Source of the DNA: Sphaerosporella brunnea
Taxonomy: Eukaryota; Ascomycota; Pezizomycetes; Pezizales; Pyronemataceae
Length of the DNA: 64,000 nt
Reading direction: 5' to 3'
Assembly: GCA_008704415.1 (NCBI GenBank)
Contig: VXIS01000134.1
Coordinates: forward strand, 1-64,000
The translations under genes were made by a program, and so were the position numbers. The notes under the pieces were generated by a model. That model searched no databases and was not told the origin of the DNA. It saw only the letters and a list, made by a program, of their open reading frames with translations. This document shows positions 55,883 through 64,000 of the stretch, piece by piece; position 1 is the first letter of the stretch; every line of letters starts with the position of its first letter.

Positions 55883-55897
55883 CCCTAACCCTAACCC
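55883..55897 (-). repeat. Telomere-like motif
   Basis: CCCTAACCCTAACCC, the longest clean telomere-like run in the window (two and a half units). Confidence 0.7.
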
Positions 55898-56139
55898 ACT
55901 TGTAAAAAAAAATTCACTCCTCCGCCGAGCATCATACCACTTCGAACAATCCCCAACCGCCGAGCCCCCGGACTCAAGCTGGGCAATACTCGCCCACACA
56001 ACAATGATCCGGACAAGCTGTTACCCTGTTGGTACCACACCAAAATTACGTGCAGGCTTCATCCCCGCGCGAGCTCGCCTGTAGCTACGGTCGAAAGAAA
56101 GAAACGAAGACGGCCCTCGGGCCATATAACGAGAGAGAC

Positions 56140-56237
56140 AACCCGGGGAAGCGGGCCTGCCTGGGCTCATGTGTCTCTCTCCGCTATATATGCCATGGCC
56201 GCACGCGACCGAATGCAATATGATTAAAACAAAAAAT
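56140..56237 (+). mobile_element. LINE 3'-end remnant
   Basis: Ends CCGAATGCAATATGATTAAAACAAAAAA, matching 20239-20335 over about 50 bases. No coding part is left. Confidence 0.45.
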
Positions 56238-57136
56238 CTTATTCTTTCCCTTTTTCGTAGCTGCCCGAGGGCGCCTTCACTTTGGTGGCATGATGACGGC
56301 GACAGCGACAGCGATGGGGAGAAAACCTGTTTACCGGGCTGTATAGATAGAAGAGGATTTGTGTGTGCACTTTGAGGCTCGCGTGGCACCAGGTTTCGGA
56401 TTTCACTGCATCCAGGGGCACCACAACCCACGGCGGCATTACCACCACCAGCGACGAGCTCGCGATGGCTACAGACGCGGGGCTGGAGAGCAGCGACCGA
56501 AAAGCAGCAGTTTACTATCATATCTGTCCGTCCAGTGTCTGTCGCATATGCTGCTCACGAGCACGAACAGAAAGGCTGCATCGACTGCATCGTCTGCTGG
56601 GGATCGCGAGTTCTAAATAGAGCTCGGCGTGGACAAGCGACATGCGACATGCGCGCGTGTCCGAGCGCTTATAATTAATCACGAAGGCTAGACTTGGCAC
56701 TCGCTTAGGCCGCGCTTGAATGTGCAGTTGGCGCCTAAGGGTTGTGGTTGGCGCGCGATGCCGGATGATGGCAGCTTTGACGGCGGCTGTAACCGAGCAC
56801 GCCCAGTGAGTCGTCACCGGAGAGCACTCGTTCTTGCTTTAAGTGTGAACCAGGCTCTTCAGGCTGCGATGGCGACACACGCTTGGGATGTAGGTGAGTG
56901 GTGAACGCACCATATGCTTCTTGCAAGCACGAATGTCCTGTGGTCAGTCTGGAAGCTGATGTGTTGAACCCATCTCCAAACACGGGAATCAATGTGTTGT
57001 TACTCCACGGGCATTCCTGCGTTTCGTATCCCCCGCCGTTTTGTTTTTTGGAATCCATTCAACCCAGGGATTATCAATTTTCTGCAGCACAAGGCCAGAT
57101 TGCCAGATAGTTTAACAGTACAAAGCCCGGATTTAG
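56238..57136. other. Gene-free stretch
   Basis: Short overlapping frames only. Nothing supportable. Confidence 0.4.
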
Positions 57137-57642
57137 GTCGAGTCGATCAACGACTGTGGCCGTGTACAACAAAGTAAACTGTACCGCGATCGCTCCGAAT
57201 ATCCGCTGTGCATCGTTGAGTGCAAGCGCTTTGCTGAAGCCGATGCGACGGCACACATGGCGGGAGAAATGATTGCAGCCGTACTGGAGCGCGTCAATCA
57301 ACTGGGGGCTGGCGTACCTGGCGCGCTTAGCAAAGAACATAGAACGGTAGATAAGACGTTCCCCCGACTTACCGACAAGCGCTGACACGACAGATCTACA
57401 TGGCCAACGCGCAGCAATCCCGCGTGCGCTACCTGCGAGCCACCCTCTCGGCAGAGTATTTGAGCCAGCTGCAAGACGGCACCTTGGGCCAGGGCTTGCC
57501 AGAGGCTGAAATTGAAGTTTGTCCAGAGCTGAAGCTGGAGGAGTCGACGGGGCGGGTGGCAGCTGTCAGGTTGCTGCTTGCGGGGTTAAGGGGTTTGGCG
57601 CAGGTGCGCCCAGATGTACTGCTGCCGGGTAGTAGCAAATAA
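57137..57642 (+). CDS. Unrecognised gene remnant (two exon-like pieces)
   Basis: The first piece (57137-57385) reads YRDRSEYPLCIVECKRF then AHMAGEMIAAVLERVNQL, and stops. The second (57400-57642) starts MANAQQSRVRYLRATLSAEY and reads on to VRPDVLLPGSSK. PLCIVECK followed by a helix loosely recalls the core of PD-(D/E)XK nuclease-like folds found in fungal effector-type proteins, but this is weak. The two pieces could be joined by a short intron near 57380-57395. An antisense frame (57074-57388) competes. Function not assigned. Confidence 0.25.
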
Positions 57643-58157
57643 ATAGAGTGGACAAATTGTATCATATCTTACCCGTTCTGACGAGAGAGAACACAGGACT
57701 ACTAGATGATTCCCATATGATTCTTTGATCCTTTCACTACCATAGCCCACAGAGCTGAAATACACATGGAAAGATCAGGCAACGGTTTTATAACTGCAAG
57801 GGAAACAGGACGACGGTGGGGAGCATTCCATGATGTTGCTGGTTGAGTGCCGGTGATGGTGGAGATTGCGGCCGCGGCGATGGAGGCTTCGGCAGCACGA
57901 GCTTCAGCAGCTAGGCGTTCCGGCGGAAATACTAATCCGAGTCGCCGCCCATTAGCCATCGGGTCCTCAGGGATTAACTTCCTTTCGGCATCTTCTGGCC
58001 GCGAGTGATACCGCGTGACTAGTGTTGAAGACCTAGGGTTGAAGACCGTACCGTACCACCCCGGCGTCTGGGAACGGCCGGGTAACGCGACCGTTCCCTA
58101 AGTCTTAGCAGGCTGCGTCATCTTTACCCCGCTCAGCACACCTGATCGTCCATCACC
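57643..58157. other. Spacer
   Basis: Minus-strand frame 57702-57959 is Ala-rich and without a domain. No gene supported. Confidence 0.35.
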
Positions 58158-59355
58158 ATGCTTACCGACCACAACGCCCGACTTCAAGAAAGTGACCCCG
58201 ATGACATCGAAGGGCTAGCGCGGTTATACCTCTGCTCGGAAACGAAGGGACCGTTCCGGCGCTTCATGGTGGCCCGGTCGTGTCTTAGCTCCTACCAGGT
58301 GCGATCCAGGGATGCCTTAGCTGATGGATTATGGCTGATGGCGACCACAAACAGGCCGTAAAGGAATGCGTGGCTGCTCTCGGATTCACGTTGAAACTGT
58401 GCTTCGTGGGCGAGGCACTGGTCGACGAACATGCATGGCTGCGCGGTCTCGGCGAAATAAACTGCCGCGTGGCCGAGCAGAATTGTCTAGATGAGGCGAA
58501 TCCCGATTACAAGGGGGATGAGAATGCTTCACAGATCCCGGCAGACTGCACGCTGCTTAGACTTGAAGCTGCATTCGTAGACCTGTACCCTGGTACGCAG
58601 CATCATCTCGCAGACCTGAACGCTGTTGTCGTCGCGCAGCATCATCTCACGAGTTATCAGGTGCCGCCCCCTCCCACAGAAAACCATGGATTGGGTTCCG
58701 CCTCGCTGAGCACATAATATGCTTGAAGTCGCTACATTTTTTGCTCCGGAGACTGGGTCTCAGGCCATACAAAACATATATCAAGCAGGACGGGAAGCAG
58801 TACCAAGTTCATCATCGCGCATGGCCCCCGAAACTCACGACCCTCTGGCTTTATGGCGGCGAGTACCGTCGCTGCTGAGTCACCCTGCCACGCTGACATT
58901 GTGAACCAGTATATTGCTGTCGTTACGACATTAACGCCGATTTTGATGCGGGAATCGCAATGGCATCCGACAAACGATTCCACATGAACTTTCTTGGGAC
59001 CCCGTTCGAGTTCCGGCCCTTCACTGGTGAGTTTTCGACAGTGGCGGAGGCACTCAATGCAACGCTCGCCAAACAGCTGGCAGAAGACAAAGACGTGGCA
59101 GAGAGATTGAAGGTTCGCCTCGGAAAGATCCAGCCAAACAACTTGGACACCATGGATTGGCTCGGGGCGTTGGGTAGAATCCGACTAAGATACACGAAAA
59201 GCGTCTGGGCTGTGTGCTTCGGCACCGGAATATCAAGCGAGCAGTCATTGCTAAACTGGTGCATAGAATGTCCCAGCGGGTCTCAGGTCGAGATGTGGTG
59301 GGAGCCCGACTATCAGGATATGGTGTGGGAGCTGTTTAAAGTAGTGCACGTGTAG
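58158..59355 (+). pseudogene. Uncharacterised multi-exon gene, probably decayed
   Basis: ATG at 58158 opens MLTDHNARLQESDPDDIEGL. An intron 58299-58354 (GTGCGA to ACAG) then leads into AVKECVAALGFTLKLCFVG and a clearly protein-like stretch to about 58650. Two further protein-like blocks are in other frames: WIGFRLAEHIICLKSLHFLL to WLYGGEYRRC (58688-58882) and RYDINADFDAGIAMASDKRF to MVWELFKVVHV (58921-59355). I could not find introns that join the blocks in frame, so frameshifts are likely. The final stop lies two bases before a copia LTR, so the 3' end may be cut. Family not recognised. Confidence 0.4.
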
Positions 59356-59356
59356 G

Positions 59357-59543
59357 TGTCGAGCGTAGCCGAAGTTGTGGTGCTAGAGGATTGTGATGGG
59401 AAAAGCAATTATATTGTTGTTATCTAACAGGCTAATCTAAGTGCGTTTATATACATCACTCGGTACTCCATCACAGTATCTCACTCGTCCTATCACTCCT
59501 TCTCACTCGTCCTTATCCACGCCTAGAAAGCCAGTTTCCAACA
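59357..59543 (-). mobile_element. Ty1/copia LTR (3' LTR)
   Basis: 187 bp. On the minus strand it begins TGTTGGAAAC and ends GCTCGACA (TG...CA), carries a TATA box (GTATATAAACG) and is preceded by a polypurine tract, AGAAAGAGGGGGGAG (59544-59558), directly after the copia coding fragment. It is the 3' LTR of a truncated minus-strand copia element. Confidence 0.8.
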
Positions 59544-59585
59544 CTCCCCCCTCTTTCTAGGCAGTGTCGAATCGTCTGCTTCGCT

Positions 59586-59772
59586 CTATTCTTTGATCTC
59601 ATGGAGACCAAGCTTTTCGGTAAGTATCTGATGCCGAGGGATCGGAAGAGCTTGAGTTAGGAGGTCTGCGGGGTTGTTTTCGGAGGCAATGTAGTCGAAT
59701 TTGACGTGTCCTTTCTCTTGCTCGTCTCTAGCATGATGAAACTTGATGTCTATATGCTTCGTTTTCTATTTA
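59586..59772 (-). mobile_element. Ty1/copia RNase H C-terminal fragment
   Basis: Minus strand reads KHIDIKFHHARDEQEKG, then HVKFDYIASENNPADLLTQAL and a tail stopping at 59586-59588. This is the conserved end of copia RNase H (KHIDI.YH...V...ADIFTK). The 5' part of the element is missing; the break lies next to the telomere-like motif at 59777-59790. Confidence 0.8.
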
Positions 59773-59776
59773 ACGA

Positions 59777-59790
59777 CCCCTAACCCCTAA
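59777..59790 (-). repeat. Telomere-like motif at the copia breakpoint
   Basis: CCCCTAACCCCTAA, two TTAGGGG units on the minus strand, a few bases from where copia homology ends. Confidence 0.6.
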
Positions 59791-62218
59791 TAGCGCAGTG
59801 CTGTCGCCTTATCGAGCCACCGTTTCCACAAACTCCTATCATGTCTTTGTGGCGTAGCGACCTACCCTCTCGCCGACGACTCAGTGAACGATCCCCGAAG
59901 GAGCGTCACACTTATGCCGGTGTGCTCCACAATAACACCTCGCGCGCGGAGATAGACATAGCGAAATGAGTAGTGTTACCCCCTCCCCGGAAGTAGTTTT
60001 TATGCGATGTCCCCAGCTCTAGCCGATACTGTGGCCCGAGACATCAGTGACTTTGCCGGCGCGAACCACCACCCGACCTGTCCTCCGTCACTATCACAAC
60101 CACTCCCGGTGGTCGGCTAGGTTCCATAAGCCGGGCATCTCCGACCGTAAACACAACGAAATTCCTCACATTTCAATATTGTAAGAAAAAAGTGCTTGTC
60201 TGTGTGGTACCAAGCTGGAACTTTCGCATCGGAGCAGAGCGGGGAAAAGAGGTTGAAGCAGTGGAGGAGTGCACCTGTGAATATGGTGCTGGACCACAAG
60301 TCATCTCCACCAGTACGGGTGAGGTGCGGGCTTTGGGAGCTGTGGCCGGTTGTCAGGGGTGTGGCGCCAGGCGGCGCTCATTCAGGACTCTATCCGCAAT
60401 GATCTCCTAAAGTTGCCGGAAAATGTGCGCCTTGGTGTTGTGAACGGTGCTGGTCCCTATGCGGCAGCGCGTGTTGTGGCTGGACAGGACTGTCCTTTGG
60501 ATCATTACCCCCTGGTCCCGTGGCGCGTTCAACGTACACATGTTGGGATTGTTGGTGTTCTAGTGGGTCCTGGTATTGGCTTGGGCTTTTTCAGTGGCGT
60601 ATATGTTTACTGATGTTCTGTTTGGCTCGCTTGAATCTTGAGTCTCGCATGCAGTGGTGATATTTGTGTCATCCCCATCGACGTTGGTCAAGCGACAAGG
60701 AGGCGTTAAAACCGGAGGAGCTGATGCTAGGTGCGCGGGGATTCGGGTAACTCCTACATCTCCAGAGAGCTGTCTCGGTTCGACCAAATTTGATGTTACG
60801 GCAAAGTGGCCTTCTGTAGTGCGATTACCGCAACAAGCCTCCTGGACAGCCAGAAACGATGGAAAACGCCTAGGCCCACTCTGCAGACCACCAAACAACC
60901 CATAGTCGGACTCTGTCCCCAAGATCAACCTTTCTAGATAGATACAAAGGTTCCCAGATTCTTTTCATACTGCAGCTTGAGCTACTAAGCCAGCGTACAG
61001 TTGCACTGGCCTAAAGTCTCGTGTATGGGTGTCTCCGGCCTTGGAGCGAGTCTGCGCCCGCCCGTTCCGAACACCACAACCACCCCGTCAAATAAACAAT
61101 GACCTATCCAATGCCGCGGTTCGAGCAGCTCTCGATCATGCGCAGCTAGAACCCTGACCTGTTGATGGTGTTTTTTGCTCACCGACAACGGCCAGACGCC
61201 GCGTAACGCGTGGTCATGAACAAGGACTTAACTACTCATGCTAGTCTGCACTGCACGCACAGCTACATTTCGGACGACATACGCACAATGGATGCGGGAA
61301 ACAACCCGATCCTACCAATCCACACCCCGAACCGAGTTGGTTGCTGTGATGTCTTGCGAAGTCGGAATGCGATTATTGATCATAGGTCATCACTCACCTA
61401 GCACATTGGGTAATACACGACCTCCGCTCGGAATCATGCGGCATCGCTCGGCATTTTGCTCACCACGTTCCTTCCTCTCTTTCACCTGCTTTGTTTCCTA
61501 TGGGCCTGTAACTTATCCCTGATATCACTTCCCTCAGTTGAGTGATATTCTGTTGTTTTAGAGCCACTGACTGTTATGACCTTTCCCATCATTATCTTTT
61601 CGCTTTTTCTCCACTGTTCAGCCAGGCAGTACACGCAGTTTTATGCTAATATCCTGCGATCGGGCCGCATATACTGCGCGATGCTTGCTACAGGCAAGCG
61701 CTGCGAAGTGAAACGGCATTCCGACCTCTCTTCTCGTCTGAGTTTCACAGCACTGTTCCGGGGTCTCCTTGCCGCCAGGGTTGAACTTCCGAGATTTCCG
61801 TCCGCCCTGAAGGAGGTGACATGCTGTGATAGGCCGGACGGGTTGTGCGGGCGTGGTGCCGATCATGAGGAGTTAAACAGTATGATAGGGGTTGAGGCGT
61901 AGTTTTGCAGCCCGCGTCACTGCGAGGGTTAAGAAGTAACGAGGTTAGGGCTTGACACTTCTGAGAATGAGGTATCACGCGGAACCTAACAACTCAATGC
62001 AAGGAACAATGATAACGGTAGATATCTCTCAGCGTATAATTGTGCCGAAGAAACAAACGGAATATGACAAATGAAAAAAACAGGAAAAAACTGAAAAAAC
62101 AAAGGAAATTGAACCATCCCGCAAAAAACGGGCCGCCGTGACTTGTAGAAGCTGCAATCGTCAGAAAACTGGCCGATAGCGTTGTAGCAATGAGAGGAAA
62201 CCTACCATGTAGATGTGA
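59791..62218. other. Gene-poor stretch
   Basis: A plus-strand frame 60350-60613 (SIRNDLLKLPENVRLGVVNG, ending in a Gly/Val-rich hydrophobic tail) looks protein-like but has no recognised domain. Other frames are short. Degenerate telomere-like GGTTAGGG near 61942. Confidence 0.35.
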
Positions 62219-62782
62219 TTAGTCGGCGTCCTGGCCATCAGCCTGGTCGGCAGAAGTCTCGTGCTTCTCCTTCAGAGCGCGGGCTTCGGCGTGAAGGGAC
62301 CTCTCTGCAACATACAGCTTCTCTGCCTCGTCATCGATACCTTGCGCCTTCTCGATCAACTTCTCACCTTGATCGTGTAGATCAAGGGCAACTTTCGACA
62401 GCGTGTCGGCCTGCGCACGAAGCAAGTGCGCCTTACCGTGAAGGGACCTCTCTGCAGCATACAGCTTCTCCACCTCATCGTCGATACCTTGCGCCTTCTC
62501 CATCAACGTCTGGCCTTGATCGTGCCGATCAAGGGCAACTTTCGACAGCGTGTCGGCCTGCGCACGAAGCAAGTTCGCCTTAGCGTTCAACGCGTTTACC
62601 TGGTCGTCGATGGCTTCTCCGACTTTCTGGACCAGCTCCGAGCCGATCTTCTGCTGTTCGGCCAAGTCGTCTCGTGAGTGTCCTGAAAGATGTGCGCTGC
62701 ATCGTCCGCTATTTCCAGACTGGGCCCAAAGTGGTGACATGGGGTCGTTTGGGTCGGCGGGCGGAAGGTTGACGGCGGACAT
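62219..62782 (-). CDS. Coiled-coil protein with 49-residue tandem repeat
   Basis: 187 residues, minus strand, ATG at 62782 (context AAAATGTCC). The middle holds two tandem units of 49 residues each (147 bp, exactly seven heptads), about residues 70-167: LLRAQADTLSKVALD, then HDQG, then EKAQGIDDE, EKLY and AERSLH. The DNA units are about 90% alike, so the duplication is recent. The N-terminus is P/D/S-rich and unstructured, the C-terminus acidic (QADGQDAD). No membrane or enzymatic motif. Repeats of helix-forming A/L/E/K fit a rod-like or amphipathic, lipid-associated helix. Function unknown. Confidence 0.75.
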   Translation of the reverse strand: MSAVNLPPADPNDPMSPLWAQSGNSGRCSAHLSGHSRDDLAEQQKIGSELVQKVGEAIDDQVNALNAKANLLRAQADTLSKVALDRHDQGQTLMEKAQGIDDEVEKLYAAERSLHGKAHLLRAQADTLSKVALDLHDQGEKLIEKAQGIDDEAEKLYVAERSLHAEARALKEKHETSADQADGQDAD

Positions 62783-64000
62783 TTTGCTCTGGTGTGGTTA
62801 TCAGTGTTGAGGAGAGGAGAGCAGTCAGAAGGAGAGTTGAGCCGTTAAGTAGTCACGACGAGTTCGATGTGGCTTAGGGCTAAACCGCCGGTTTGTGGAT
62901 TTCCGTTGTCGGCGGCGGCGACGGAAGCAAGGAATAAATCCGTGTCAGGCCAGGAGTAGCACAAGCATGAAGGACATGGCGACTCCAGAACTTCAAAAGC
63001 GGTCCAGAGCGTCGAGGGTAGAATCTTTCACGCTGCAGCCACGATCTGTGATCTTCGCTCGACTGAAAATGCACTGCGGTGCTGCTGACACCGCTGGAAT
63101 ACGAAGAACCTCTAATGCTATCCCAGGCTCTGGGGAGATACATGATATGTTGAGCGTCAAACGGGTTTTCGCGGTTGAAAGGCTTAGCTGCGGTGTCGGA
63201 CACTCACAAGAAACCCCCTTCAAGCTAGGCCTCGAGCACTCGAATAGTTGATACATAGAGTTACTGCGGTTTATCGTTCTTCTGACCTTCCCCTTCAGCC
63301 CGGCCGGCGCAACAAAGCCTCGCCCACAACAGTTCTCTCCAAAGAAAGCCGGGATTGGCTCACACAGTGTAGATTAGGCGTCGGTCACCACGTCAGCGGT
63401 TCACATCAACAGTCAGCAATCGCAGATTTCTGAATTGAATTGATACCTGAAACATTTTCCCAGCGTCGCTACTTGTGCTGGCCAGCGCGCGAACGGCGGT
63501 GGTGATAATCGACTACTAGATGGTTTCAGGCGATGGCAAATCGTTGGGCATGCGTACCGGCCGTACAGAGTGATCAGAGAAAGCCGGCTTGTAAGATTAT
63601 TCCGCTTAGTATGGTTTGTTTCTTACGTATTTCCTTACTAAAGCTATAAAATACATCACAGTAACGATGGTATGATGCCAGTATCCTACGAGTTTCTTTG
63701 CCTTTCTTTGCTACGTCATTTGGAATCTTCTAGCCTTCGCAAGGCAGACTGTGTAGGTCTGATGACCATCATTTCGTTGTTTTACGAATGTGCCACTGAG
63801 CTAGGACCTCATCGTATGACTTCGTGCACTTGGCATCGTTGGCTATAAAAGCTGCGAGCTTTTGCTACATTCATTCGCTTTCGCTTCTCTCGATACGGCC
63901 TGTCGAGCAGCCCCCGATTGTATCGACTATCGTCAACAAATACTGAGTTTATCAGTGACCTGTTTTCGAGTATCCTCTTGATATTTATCAAGTCGAGTAC
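62783..64000. other. Terminal stretch, possible LTR at the window edge
   Basis: No gene. Near the end, GGCTATAAAAGCTGCGAGC (TATA at 63843-63850) is followed by a pyrimidine-rich leader and CGAGTATCCTCTTGATATTT. This is like the promoter half of an LTR or an ordinary gene promoter running out of the window. A partner copy would be needed to decide. Confidence 0.3.

Noticed and set aside
1..64000. CRISPR arrays, bacterial operons, ribosome binding sites, rRNA genes
   Set aside because: None seen; the introns, snRNA and TE content are eukaryotic. No 5S, U1, U4, U5 or U6 sequence was recognised.

Overview
The window reads as nuclear DNA of a filamentous fungus, most likely a mushroom-forming basidiomycete (Agaricomycetes). 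The reasons are genes with short GT-AG introns of about 50-70 bases, a FunK1-type kinase remnant, AAL-type fucose lectins, a GH7 cellulase, a fungal U2 snRNA, a tRNA-Ser with an intron, non-LTR (Tad-like) and Ty1/copia remnants, and scattered (TTAGGG)n motifs. I cannot name the species. The region is gene-poor and rich in degraded repeats, which fits an accessory or formerly subtelomeric segment (inference).

Layout. 1-5.3 kb: no host gene; a hAT-like MITE (1.33-1.64 kb) and a LINE 3' fragment (3.42-3.79 kb). 5.36-6.69 kb: an IRG-like (IIGP) GTPase with three exons, an N-myristoylation motif and a hydrophobic C-terminus. 6.7-11.7 kb: repeats. 11.68-12.43 kb: a two-finger C2H2 transcription factor. 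13.91-14.00 kb: tRNA-Ser(GCT). 16.17 kb: an isolated 5' half of tRNA-Asp. 18-26 kb: nested small elements, including two copies of a 142-bp MITE with TA target duplications and two copies of a promoter-like block in front of tiny Cys-containing ORFs (a third lies at 43.9-44.3 kb). 26.9-28.3 kb: MULE-like and FunK1 remnants. 28.95-29.26 kb: an intact hAT-type MITE with a perfect 8-bp target duplication. 30.5 kb: a small Cys/His protein. 32.9-33.7 kb: an ankyrin remnant, an inverted telomere-like motif and a LINE 3' end. 34.34-34.52 kb: U2 snRNA, flanked by a 389-bp TIR element and a possible LTR.

38.27-39.70 kb: a GH7 cellobiohydrolase. 41.6-43.2 kb: a large P/Q-rich coiled-coil protein; a broken copy of its 3' part lies at 55.2-55.7 kb, interrupted by a LINE insertion. 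45.0-53.9 kb: three fucose-specific lectin copies. Two look intact (45.04-46.11 minus, 52.84-53.90 plus) and one is a pseudogene (47.29-48.22 minus). A 1.1-kb inverted-repeat element sits in the duplicated upstream region of the pseudogene. 57-59.4 kb: uncharacterised, partly broken genes, the last ending against a copia LTR. 62.2-62.8 kb: a coiled-coil protein with a 49-residue tandem repeat.

Together the intact genes suggest plant-biomass degradation (GH7), glycan recognition or defence (lectins), and a dynamin-like or immunity-like GTPase on membranes. They are not an operon; each has its own promoter. All function calls rest on motif reading without database searches.
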